From positions 248,001 through 312,000 of the forward strand of contig NZ_JAINRC010000006.1 of assembly GCF_020400655.1 (NCBI RefSeq): DNA of 64,000 nucleotides. The letters run 5' to 3'. The notes beneath the pieces were generated by a model. The model was not told the origin of the DNA. It worked only from the letters and a program-made list of their open reading frames with translations, and made no database searches. The position numbers were made by a program, and so were the translations under genes. Below, piece after piece: positions 18,913-26,282 of this stretch (the stretch's first letter is position 1; each line of letters opens with the position of its first letter). This DNA is from Streptomyces spinosus (GTDB lineage: Bacteria; Actinomycetota; Actinomycetes; Streptomycetales; Streptomycetaceae).

Positions 18913-19521
18913 ATGAACACCCCGGTGCCATCGGCGCGGCGCAGGAGAGGAGCCCTCACGCTGCTCGCAGCCGCAGCGGTGCTGGCGCTCGCCGGCTGCA
19001 AGGGCGGTGACCTCGTCTCCTACGACCTTCCGGCCACGTCCGCCCGGTACACGTTCGAGACGCGGACCGACGACGTCAGGACGGTGTGGCAGTACACCTC
19101 CGCCACGGCGACCAAGGACGACGCCCCGAAGCAGGACCCGTGCATCGGTGAGCTGGTCGGCGGCAATCAGGCGGCCTGCCGTCCCGAGCCGCTGATCTTC
19201 CTGCGCTACGACTTCGGCCTGGCCCTCGACAACACGGCCAAGGCCGGGGAGAAGCACGAGGTGACCGTCGTCGGCTACTACCAGCAGCGGCTCACCGAGC
19301 TGCCCGAGGTGACCTCGCTGAAGGCGGAGACCACCTTCGACGGAGGCAGGACCTGGCATCCCGCGGCCACGAAGGCGGCCGGGAAGAACACGTTCACCAC
19401 CACCATCGACAACCCGCGGCGGGAGAAGGCCGCCGAGGGTGTCGGACTGAGGATCAGCGCGACCGACAGCCGGGGCAACACCGTCAGACAGACCATCCCG
19501 ACGGCGTACACGCTGCGCTGA
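18913..19521 (+). CDS. Secreted lipoprotein, unknown function
   Basis: ATG 18913 follows GAAGGAGAC. The 202-residue product has a lipoprotein signal (RRRRGALTLLAAAAVLALAGC) with lipobox LAGC, so it is anchored outside the membrane. The mature part has FETRTDDVRTVWQYTSATAT and FDGGRTWHPA, which resemble the beta-sandwich edge strands seen in exo-sialidase/BNR-like or Ig-like modules, but no catalytic family is recognisable. It lies directly behind the subtilisin gene and ends at a strong terminator, so it may assist, tether or be inhibited by that protease. This is inference from linkage. Confidence 0.75.
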   Translation: MNTPVPSARRRRGALTLLAAAAVLALAGCKGGDLVSYDLPATSARYTFETRTDDVRTVWQYTSATATKDDAPKQDPCIGELVGGNQAACRPEPLIFLRYDFGLALDNTAKAGEKHEVTVVGYYQQRLTELPEVTSLKAETTFDGGRTWHPAATKAAGKNTFTTTIDNPRREKAAEGVGLRISATDSRGNTVRQTIPTAYTLR

Positions 19522-19544
19522 CGGTCATCCACCGCGGCTCGACG

Positions 19545-19576
19545 GAGCGGGGCGGGAGGCGACTCCCGCCCCGCTC
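19545..19576. terminator. Bidirectional terminator hairpin
   Basis: A perfect 14-bp stem (19545-19558 with 19563-19576) and a 4-base GCGA loop lie between the convergent lipoprotein and VOC genes, 23 bases from each stop codon. Confidence 0.85.
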
Positions 19577-19599
19577 ACCCGTGCCCGCGAGCCGTGCCG

Positions 19600-19977
19600 T
19601 CAGCCGTTCGCCCGCTCCGCCGCGCTGCGTTCCACACAGAACTCGTTGCCCTCGGGGTCGTGCAGCGTCACCCACCCCGTCCCGTCGGGCCTGCGGTGGT
19701 CGGCCTCGAGCGTGGCACCGAGCGAGAGCAGCCGCTCGACCTCCTCGTCCCGGGTGAGGTCCTGGGGCTGGAGATCCACGTGCACGCGGTTCTTCACCGT
19801 CCTGGGATCGCCGACCCTGACGAACAGCAAGGTGGCCGCGGCGGACGTCACCACGGCTTCCGGATCTCCCGGGACGTCGTCATCGGCCAGGGAGCCGTCC
19901 AGGACATCGGCCCAGAAACGCGCGAGAGCGTAGGGATCGGCGCAGTCGACGGTGATATGGCGGATCAAGGAGGTCAT
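19600..19977 (-). CDS. VOC (glyoxalase/bleomycin-resistance fold) protein
   Basis: From ATG 19977 the product is 125 residues, one VOC unit: starts MTSLIRHITVDCADPYALAR, has FVRVGDPRTVKNRVHVDLQP in the middle and ends TLHDPEGNEFCVE, with His, Glu and Asp positions typical of the metal or ligand site. An upstream in-frame start at 20034 adds an unlikely Arg/Pro-rich tail. Members are lyases, dioxygenases or drug-binding proteins; this subtype (often annotated glyoxalase-like) has no firm activity. It is a single gene flanked by a terminator. Confidence 0.85.
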   Translation of the reverse strand: MTSLIRHITVDCADPYALARFWADVLDGSLADDDVPGDPEAVVTSAAATLLFVRVGDPRTVKNRVHVDLQPQDLTRDEEVERLLSLGATLEADHRRPDGTGWVTLHDPEGNEFCVERSAAERANG

Positions 19978-20102
19978 GGCCCCCCACCCGATCACGAACG
20001 CCTCCCGCCGTCCAGGGCCGGCCGGCCTCGGCACCGAGCGCGTGGACGGGCGGCCTGCGCCCGGCCGTGCCCGGAACGCGGTCCGCCGTTCGCGGTGACC
20101 GT

Positions 20103-20125
20103 GCGGAGATGTGCCGGATCTCCGC
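20103..20125. promoter_or_regulatory. Perfect dyad in the divergent promoter region
   Basis: An 8-bp perfect inverted repeat (GCGGAGAT / ATCTCCGC) with a 7-base spacer lies between the VOC gene (-) and the small secreted peptide gene (+). Its size suits an operator or a short RNA hairpin; no regulator is identifiable. Confidence 0.35.
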
Positions 20126-20242
20126 GGTGAACCTCGCGTCGGGCGGCGCGAACCCCGAGGCTGGACGTGAGCGGCGGCGGCCTGTCCGAGCGTCAGGCCG
20201 GCGGCCGCGTCTCACCGGCCTTACGTCGATCAAGGAGTACGC

Positions 20243-20443
20243 ATGCGTCTGCGCGAACGGGTGGTTTCCGTCCTGTTCCTGGCCACCGCGGCCTTCACCG
20301 CCCTCGCCCCTCAGGCGGTGGCCGCCCCGATGCCCTGGGAGACGAGCAGGACCCCCACGGCCCCGGCGCACGGCACCGCCCCCGTCGCGGCCGACGGCGG
20401 CGGCACGGTCACCGTGCTCTGCGGGCCCCCCTGCTACCAGTAG
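20243..20443 (+). CDS. Small secreted peptide with C-terminal CGPPCYQ
   Basis: ATG 20243 lies 6-7 bases behind AAGGAG. The 66-residue product has a clear signal peptide (MRLRERVVSVLFLATAAFTA, then LAPQAVAA), leaving about 38 residues that are Thr/Pro/Ala-rich and end GGGTVTVLCGPPCYQ. The only two cysteines are three residues apart, so they could form a small disulfide loop or bind metal or a partner. It is convergent with an extracellular protease gene whose product could process it. I know no family for it; a pheromone, antimicrobial or surface peptide are all possible. Confidence 0.65.
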   Translation: MRLRERVVSVLFLATAAFTALAPQAVAAPMPWETSRTPTAPAHGTAPVAADGGGTVTVLCGPPCYQ

Positions 20444-20497
20444 GCGCCGCCGCGCAGACCGTGGAGGCGCCGGACAAGCCCCGCGTGCACCCGGGTC

Positions 20498-21604
20498 CTA
20501 TCGCGACTGCGCCCAGTCGTAGAGGCGGCGGGCGTCGGCGCCGAAGCGGGTGGCGTAGAGCGCGGGGCCCTGCCCGCCCGCGAGTTCCTCGTCGGTGCTG
20601 GTGACGCCCACGACGGTGCCGGTGCCGGTGCGGGTGTCGAAGCCGGCCAGGTGCGGGCCGCCGCTCGACCCGGCGGACATGTCGCAGGTCTCACCCCACA
20701 GCAGGGGTGTCCGGGGACCGGGGTGGCTCGGGCCCGCGCAGTGGATCATCCGGGAGCCGACGTACTTGTCCCCGGGGTCGTTGAGTCCGTAGTCCGGATA
20801 ACCGAAGGCGTGGACGAACTCGCCCTCGGCGGGCCGTCCGAACCCGATGCGCTGGCTCCCGGTGACGTCCGCGATGGGGCGCCCGCCGGCGGCGGGGTTC
20901 GCCACGAGGAGTCCGGTGTCGTAGCCGGCGGCGGCGACGTCCGACGATTCCGTGGTGTCCGGGTCGGCGTCCCAGCGGGACGAGGTCGCCATGGTCCTGA
21001 CGGTGAAGCCACCGAGCGGTTTCGTGCCGTTGCGGTATCCGGGCACGAAGTAGAAGTTGTGGTTCCAGGTGTCGTCGGCGGACGGCGAACCGACGCCTCT
21101 GAGGCAGTGGGCCGCCGTGACGACGGTACTGCGGTTGGCGCCGGTGACGACCGTCGCGGTGCAACTGCCGTCGTAGCCGTCGGAGAAGGTGAAGAACAGG
21201 CGGCCGACGTTCTTCTCCACCGACCCGCCGTGCGTCCACACCGACCCGGAGTCCGGTGTGTCCGGGGGGAGCGGCCGCGGGTCGTCCGGCGTGTCGTCGT
21301 CCTCGGGCACGGGGGTGATCTCGGGGACCAGGGCGCCCGCCAGCTTCATCCGCTCGGGGGTCCAGTAGGCGTCGATCCGGGCGCGCGCCTGTGCGGTCGT
21401 GGCCCCGGCGTAGGCGGTGAGGGCGTCCGCCCGCACCGCGCCGTCGGTGTACGACGGCTCGTGCGGTGCGGTGCCGGCGGCCGCGGCCGGTGTGACCAGT
21501 GCGACGACGGCCGACGACATCGCGACGGTGACGCGGAGCGCGTGCCGGAGGATCCCGGGGGTGCTGTCCTGGTGACCGTGTGAACGGCCGGGAGGTGTGC
21601 GCAT
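20498..21604 (-). CDS. Secreted chymotrypsin-fold serine protease (V8/glutamyl-endopeptidase-like)
   Basis: The 368-residue protein (ATG 21604; a GTG at 21622 is also possible) has a signal peptide (RVTVAMSSAVVALVTPAAAA) and a propeptide-like acidic/proline linker before the catalytic domain. The His motif is VVTAAHC, the probable Asp lies in SSDVAAAGYDTGLLV, and the Ser motif is CDMSAGSSGGP. Paired cysteines (SCTATVV...AAHC; IHCAGP...GETCD) would form the usual disulfides. The enzyme would cleave extracellular proteins. It is convergent with the small secreted peptide gene. Substrate specificity cannot be read from the sequence. Confidence 0.88.
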   Translation of the reverse strand: MRTPPGRSHGHQDSTPGILRHALRVTVAMSSAVVALVTPAAAAGTAPHEPSYTDGAVRADALTAYAGATTAQARARIDAYWTPERMKLAGALVPEITPVPEDDDTPDDPRPLPPDTPDSGSVWTHGGSVEKNVGRLFFTFSDGYDGSCTATVVTGANRSTVVTAAHCLRGVGSPSADDTWNHNFYFVPGYRNGTKPLGGFTVRTMATSSRWDADPDTTESSDVAAAGYDTGLLVANPAAGGRPIADVTGSQRIGFGRPAEGEFVHAFGYPDYGLNDPGDKYVGSRMIHCAGPSHPGPRTPLLWGETCDMSAGSSGGPHLAGFDTRTGTGTVVGVTSTDEELAGGQGPALYATRFGADARRLYDWAQSR

Positions 21605-21686
21605 GCGCGGGACGGTAGTCACGCCATGTCAGGAAGCGGTCAGAGAAGTGTGCGGTACCTGTCCGCACCGCGGGCCCGCGGACGGG

Positions 21687-23531
21687 TCACCGGGTGCGGA
21701 AACGACGGTGCAGGTTGCGGGCCACGTACACACCCGGACCGCCGAAGCCGACGATGTCGACGCGTCCGTCGCCGGTGACGTCGGCGAGGAAGCGGGGGTG
21801 GCGGTCGACCCGCCAGGCGCCGGCGTCGTCGTCGTGGCCGAACCCGCGGCACACCAGCTGGGCCTGCTCGAACCGGCCGTCGCCGCGGTTGCGGGACACC
21901 CAGACCCCCTCGTCGCCGAAGCCGACGAGGTCCGGGAGGCCGTCACCGGTGACGTCGGCGGGGAAGCGGAGGTGCTTGCCTCCCGTCCACCCCTGGGCGC
22001 CTCCGAAGTCGTTCAGGACGAGCTTCGCGGGCTCGAACGTGCCGTCGCCGCGCCCGCGCGAGACGACGACGCCCTGAGGGCCGAACCCGATGATGTCGAC
22101 GGCCCCGCCGGTGGTGCCGACCAGGAAGCGGGGGTGTCCCCCGGCCGGGTTCCACCCCTGGTCGACGCCGAAGTCGTCGAGGACGTACAGGGGTTCGGCG
22201 AACGTGCCGTCCTCGCCCTGGAGGGAGACCCAGACGCCGTCGTCGTGGCAGCCGACGATGTCGGCGCGCCCGTCACCGGTGGTGTCCACGAGGAAACGGG
22301 GATGCCTGCCGACACGCCAGCCACCCGCCTTCTCGTCGTGGCCGAACGCCCTGAGCACCGGTTCGTCACCGATCGGGGCGAAGTTCCCCTCGCCGTCCTG
22401 GAGGGAGATCCAGACACCGTCGTCGTGGCAGCCGACGATGTCGGCGCGCCCGTCACCGGTGGTGTCCACGAGGAAACGGGGATGCTTGTCGCCGAGCCAT
22501 CCGCCGGCCTGCCGGCCGTGCCCGAACGCCTTGAGGACCAGCTTGCCGCCCGCCGGCGCGAAGGAGCCCGACGCGTCCTGAGCGGACACCCGGACACCGT
22601 CGGCGGCGAGCACGACGACGTCGGGCCTGCCGTCGCCCGTCGTGTCCGCGAGGGTCCACAGGTCCGCGGGGCTCGGGGAGGGCGCGGGCGGGTGCAGGAC
22701 GCGCTCGTCGTCCTGGAAGGTGCCGTCGCCTTCGCTGGACGACGTCACTGCTCCCCGCCCGGGTTTGAGCCCCACGATGTCCGCCCGTCCCGTTCCCGTG
22801 GTGTCGGCGAGGAACCGCGCGCCGGGCCCGGCCCACCAGCCGGGCCGCCCGCCGGGCGAGCTGTCGGTCCCGTCGCCCTTCCAGCCGCCGGCGTCCTGGT
22901 CGCTCCCGAACCGCGTCAGGACCAGCAGCATGTCGCTGAAGGAGGGCGTCGCGCCGGGTGCCGGGCGCAGCGCGGTCGAGCGGGACAGCCGCCAGGAGCG
23001 GCGGCCGTTCCAGTGGCTCAGGGCCGCCCAGCGCAGCGCGGGGTCGCTGGTGCGCTCGGGCTCCGCCGTGACGAACCGCCACCGCTGGCTCGGGGCGTTC
23101 TCGTCGTACGCGCGCAGGACGACCCGGGTGTCGTCCGGACCGGGGTCGGCGAGGTCGAGGACGGCACCGTCGGTGACGCCCTCGATGACGTACAGGCCCG
23201 CTTCGCCCGCGACGGGGACGACGTGCCACTGCTGGCCCTGTCTGCCGACGGTGGCGTCCCACTGGCGGACGCCGCGGTCGGCGGCGGCGGGGTTGTCGAG
23301 CACCTTGCCGCCGGCCGCGTTGCGGATCACATAGGTCTGTTCCGCCGGTGCCGATGCGCCCTGCGCGGGCCGGACCGGGACGAGTTGCCAGCGCTGGGGG
23401 CTCGGGCCGCCGTCGGGGAAGTCGCGGACGACGAGCGCCCCGTCCGTTCCCGGCGTGGCCCTGGTACCGAGGGTCTCCCCCGTGGCGGCGTTGACGATCT
23501 CCAGTTTCAGTTCTTCCGTGGGCACGGGCAT
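21687..23531 (-). CDS. Trefoil-lectin-like plus VCBS/FG-GAP propeller protein
   Basis: The 614-residue protein has an N-terminal ricin-type beta-trefoil-like part (about 1-155; repeated QRWQLVPV, QQWHVVPVAG, QRWRFVTAE strands) and seven VCBS/FG-GAP blades (about 205-605), each with a TTGDGRADIVG-type calcium-loop motif. Such propellers usually bind ligands or carbohydrate on the outside of cells. No signal peptide is present although the fold suggests an extracellular job. It is convergent with the protease and co-directional with the trefoil-like gene at 23599-24318, facing the pore-former operon. A binding or targeting partner of that protein is a reasonable inference. Confidence 0.8.
   Translation of the reverse strand: MPVPTEELKLEIVNAATGETLGTRATPGTDGALVVRDFPDGGPSPQRWQLVPVRPAQGASAPAEQTYVIRNAAGGKVLDNPAAADRGVRQWDATVGRQGQQWHVVPVAGEAGLYVIEGVTDGAVLDLADPGPDDTRVVLRAYDENAPSQRWRFVTAEPERTSDPALRWAALSHWNGRRSWRLSRSTALRPAPGATPSFSDMLLVLTRFGSDQDAGGWKGDGTDSSPGGRPGWWAGPGARFLADTTGTGRADIVGLKPGRGAVTSSSEGDGTFQDDERVLHPPAPSPSPADLWTLADTTGDGRPDVVVLAADGVRVSAQDASGSFAPAGGKLVLKAFGHGRQAGGWLGDKHPRFLVDTTGDGRADIVGCHDDGVWISLQDGEGNFAPIGDEPVLRAFGHDEKAGGWRVGRHPRFLVDTTGDGRADIVGCHDDGVWVSLQGEDGTFAEPLYVLDDFGVDQGWNPAGGHPRFLVGTTGGAVDIIGFGPQGVVVSRGRGDGTFEPAKLVLNDFGGAQGWTGGKHLRFPADVTGDGLPDLVGFGDEGVWVSRNRGDGRFEQAQLVCRGFGHDDDAGAWRVDRHPRFLADVTGDGRVDIVGFGGPGVYVARNLHRRFRTR
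22219..22485 (-). repeat. Near-identical blade repeat, 180-bp period
   Basis: Bases 22219-22305 recur at 22399-22485 with about two mismatches, exactly 180 bp (60 codons) apart, in the lectin/VCBS gene. The identity at DNA level, compared with the more divergent other blades, indicates a recent duplication or gene conversion of one propeller blade. Confidence 0.85.
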
Positions 23532-23598
23532 GGTGGTGCCTCTTCCAGGCGAAGGGGGCGGTGGCCGGTGACGGGGGTGGCGCGGCGGCGGCCGCGCG

Positions 23599-24318
23599 TC
23601 ACGTGAACACGTGGTGGTAGGGGACGTCCCACTCGTTGGGCAGCCGCGGGTAGAACGTGTTGATGACCGTGCCGGTGAAGTCCCCGCCCCAGTTGTAGGT
23701 GACGCGCACCTCGCTGTCGGCCGTCACCGCGTGGTCCTTGAAGCCGAGGATGGCGTCGGGGTGGGTGATCGGCACGAAGGTGATCCCGCCCCACGGCGTG
23801 ACCGTGACGACCCAGAGCTGGGTGTCCTCGATCGCGCCGTTCTTCCCCCGCCAGTTGTCGCCGACCTTGTCGGGGAGGCCCACCTGGACGGTGTCGGCGG
23901 TGCTCTTGGGGGCGTCCCGGTGGACCGTGACGCGCCTGCGCTGCGGCCGGGGCACACCGTCGTCGCCGCGGCCGGTGTCGGCCGTGCCTGCCGGGGCGGG
24001 CTTGGGCGGAACCTGGCCCGCGGCGCTCTCGATGAAGTACAGCGGCCGCTGCCCGAAGAAGCCGGCGGGGGTGATGTGCCAGAGGTGGCCGTTGGCCTCC
24101 TTGGTGGCCGGCTCGAGCGCCGTGGCCAGCTTCACCCCCTTGTCGTGGCTGTCCGCCTTCAGCTCGGCGGGCCGCAGATAGCCGCCGTTGTAGGCGTGGA
24201 CGAGCATGACCGGCCGGTTCTCGACCAGCGCCGCCACGATCGCGTTGTCGTAGCTGTTCACCGCGACCGGGCCGCCGACCACCAGATTCGTCAGCGTCGT
24301 GCGTTCTTGGGTGTACAT
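23599..24318 (-). CDS. Beta-trefoil-like protein of unknown function
   Basis: ATG 24318 follows AAAGGTGAGG; the longer frame from 24492 runs through the promoter region. The 239-residue product has trefoil-like strands in its first half (LWHITPAGFFGQRPLYFIES), a Pro/Gly/Arg linker around 105-135, and a beta-rich C-terminal part (QLWVVTVTPWGGITFVPITH, VTYNWGGDFTGTVINTFYP). No signal peptide or catalytic motif is seen. It is divergent from the aerolysin-like gene across a 285-bp region, so the two are likely co-regulated; it may be a carbohydrate-binding companion of the pore former. I do not recognise a named family. Confidence 0.6.
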   Translation of the reverse strand: MYTQERTTLTNLVVGGPVAVNSYDNAIVAALVENRPVMLVHAYNGGYLRPAELKADSHDKGVKLATALEPATKEANGHLWHITPAGFFGQRPLYFIESAAGQVPPKPAPAGTADTGRGDDGVPRPQRRRVTVHRDAPKSTADTVQVGLPDKVGDNWRGKNGAIEDTQLWVVTVTPWGGITFVPITHPDAILGFKDHAVTADSEVRVTYNWGGDFTGTVINTFYPRLPNEWDVPYHHVFT

Positions 24319-24603
24319 CGCGGAAACCTCACCTTTTTCTGGATGCGGGGAACCACGGACAGTGGAATTACCGGCCGAAACGGCCACCGGAAAACTCATG
24401 GACGGCCGAAAGGGGAAAGTCGCCGGCCGAGTGGTCGACGGTTTTACAACGTACCCTGGAAATAGGCGAGTTGAGCGACCGGGGAACCTCAATCACTCGA
24501 TAGGAGGTGATATTCGGAGACCTCTTCCCGCGAAATTCCGCCGGTGCTAGCTTCGATTGTCGGACCGAACGCGGTTCAATCCGGAATCAGTCGAGGACGG
24601 CGA
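24319..24603. promoter_or_regulatory. Divergent promoter region of the pore-former locus
   Basis: This stretch is noticeably more AT-rich than its surroundings and separates two divergent genes. GGGGAACC occurs twice (24348-24355 and 24480-24487); GGAAC is the -35 signature of several Streptomyces ECF sigma factors, so stress-type control is possible. A GGCCG-AAA-CGGCC dyad lies near 24378. These assignments are tentative. Confidence 0.45.
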
Positions 24604-25698
24604 ATGTCTTCCACCGCGTACATCCTGGAACGTGCCAAGCGTCAGCCGCTGACGAAGAGGAACCTGCGGGAACTGGACATCGAGCAGACCTGGCAGTCCA
24701 TTCTCAACCATCCCAACCTGGTCTACGTCGACAACAACGGTGTCAAGCACAAGCCCGTCGGGTTCTCCGTGAACAAGTCGAGTTTCGGGAGCTTTCCCGG
24801 AACCGCTTCCCAGCTGGGCTGGCTCGCCTACATGAACCTCGGGGAACCGCTGATCGAGGAACGGGGCGACATCGGCCGGCCCCCGCCCGAGACGTTCTCC
24901 TCGCGCACCTACGTCAACCGGAGCCAGACGACGGCCATGACCTTCACCGACTCGGTCGACTTCACGGTGTCGAACGGGGTCACGTGGTCGCTCCACGGAG
25001 AGGCGAAGCTCACCTTCGGCGGCAGTGTCAGCGCGCAGCTCCAGTTGCAGTTGCAGAACCAGCTGCGGATGGATCTTCAGTCCCAGCTCGGCACGCAGTT
25101 GCGCAACGACATGACGAACAAGAACACCACCACCGTGACCAACAAGAACAGCAAGGACAACATCGGGGTCGACAACGCCAACGCCACCGACACGGGCACG
25201 ACGAACTCGGCGGGGAACTCCGCGACGAACACGGTGACGAACTCGGTGGGATTCACCACCCAGGGCAGCGCCACCGGGACCGCCACGCTCAACGCCTCGT
25301 TGCTGCTGGGCATCTCGGCCTCCGTCGGCGGCTCCCTGACCACCAGCTGGGCCTCCAAGTCGCAGATCTCGGGCCAGGTCCCGGCGGGCTCCCGTGTGCG
25401 GACCGTCGTGACGCAGCGGCGTACCCGCAAGCAGTTCACCTACGAGATCCCGGTCACCTTCTCCGGACTGATCGCGGTGAAGTACGACGTGCCGGTGCCC
25501 GTCCTGTCTCCCCCGCAGCCCGGGTACCCCGGCCTCGACGGGCTGGTCGCCCGTGACATCGGCGACATCGACCTGGCCGGCGGCGGTTTCCGGATGAAGG
25601 GGCTGGCCGAGGTCGTCTCCGCTCTGGAGGTCGACCACACGATGCTCGACGTGGAGAACCTGACCTACAGCCCACGAGCCCTCTACAAGCAGCCATGA
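24604..25698 (+). CDS. Aerolysin/ETX-MTX2-like candidate pore-forming protein
   Basis: ATG 24604 follows GAGGACGGCGA. The 364-residue protein has a small head (1-100) and then the alternating Ser/Thr strands of aerolysin-type beta-pore formers: TTAMTFTDSVDFTVSNGVTW and following (about 109-145), later TNTVTNSVGFTTQGSATGTA (about 208-258), then VPAGSRVRTVVTQRR, and the EIPVTFSGLIAVKY strand typical of ETX/MTX2 domains. Between the long strands lies an unusual Gln- then Asn/Thr-rich insert (146-210) that could be the membrane-inserting hairpin region. No signal peptide. Such proteins oligomerise on cells and open pores. The assignment rests on pattern, not a search. Confidence 0.65.
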   Translation: MSSTAYILERAKRQPLTKRNLRELDIEQTWQSILNHPNLVYVDNNGVKHKPVGFSVNKSSFGSFPGTASQLGWLAYMNLGEPLIEERGDIGRPPPETFSSRTYVNRSQTTAMTFTDSVDFTVSNGVTWSLHGEAKLTFGGSVSAQLQLQLQNQLRMDLQSQLGTQLRNDMTNKNTTTVTNKNSKDNIGVDNANATDTGTTNSAGNSATNTVTNSVGFTTQGSATGTATLNASLLLGISASVGGSLTTSWASKSQISGQVPAGSRVRTVVTQRRTRKQFTYEIPVTFSGLIAVKYDVPVPVLSPPQPGYPGLDGLVARDIGDIDLAGGGFRMKGLAEVVSALEVDHTMLDVENLTYSPRALYKQP

Positions 25699-25740
25699 CC
25701 GGCGGCGGCGCCGCCACGACGACGACCAGGGGTGACGACC

Positions 25741-26229
25741 ATGGTGTTCGACAACATCTTCGGCTTCGCGGGCAGGAGCGCAGGGCTCTTCTCGGTGACC
25801 ACCGACGGCTCGAAGCCGCAGCCCGGTGCCGGCGTCGACTTCGAGGACGCCGACGACGACACGTACGACGACACGAGCACGAGCCTGTTCGGCGACGCGA
25901 TCCACGGGGCCTCCTCGCGCGCGAAGGTCGTGCGGGAGACGTCGCCCGAGGCGCGGGCCGTCCTCGGCTTCCTCGGCTCCTTCGTCCGGACCACCCAGGC
26001 GTCGGCCGGTGAACAGGCCCGGTACGCCCGGGATCCCGGCTCGGTCTCCGAGGCCGCCGCCGCCGGCATGCAGGAGTCCAGTACGACCGTCACGCAGCAC
26101 AGCGGTCTGCAGAAGGACGAGGACCTGGAGACCAGGCCCAGCAAGAGCGACCTCACCAAACCCCCCAAGGCCCCGGAGGCACCCAAGGCGGCCAGGACGA
26201 CCGCCGAGGATCCGTCCGCTTCCGGCTGA
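25741..26229 (+). CDS. Acidic hypothetical protein downstream of the pore former
   Basis: ATG 25741 follows AGGGGTGA. The 162-residue product starts MVFDNIFGFAGRSAGLFSV, has an acidic stretch (FEDADDDTYDDTSTS), a helical centre (ARAVLGFLGSFVRTTQASAG) and a Lys/Pro/Glu-rich disordered tail. It has no transmembrane segment, signal peptide or recognised domain. Only 42 bases separate it from the pore-former gene, so it is in the same operon; a chaperone, inhibitor or release factor for that protein is possible but unproven. A strong terminator follows. Confidence 0.65.
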   Translation: MVFDNIFGFAGRSAGLFSVTTDGSKPQPGAGVDFEDADDDTYDDTSTSLFGDAIHGASSRAKVVRETSPEARAVLGFLGSFVRTTQASAGEQARYARDPGSVSEAAAAGMQESSTTVTQHSGLQKDEDLETRPSKSDLTKPPKAPEAPKAARTTAEDPSASG

Positions 26230-26242
26230 GGACACGGGGTCC

Positions 26243-26276
26243 GAAGGGTCAGGGGCGCAGCCGCCCCTGACCCTTC
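26243..26276. terminator. Bidirectional terminator hairpin
   Basis: A perfect 15-bp stem (26243-26257 with 26262-26276) and a 4-base loop lie between the convergent acidic-protein gene and the NHL/lectin gene. Confidence 0.88.
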
Positions 26277-26282
26277 CGTGCG

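Noticed and set aside
22219..22485. 180-bp repeat considered as a transposon end or integron element
   Set aside because: It is in frame and encodes a VCBS blade.
21597..23606. 669-codon plus-strand frame over the lectin/VCBS gene
   Set aside because: Val/Gly/Asp repeats mirror the propeller repeats; the minus frame has real VCBS motifs.
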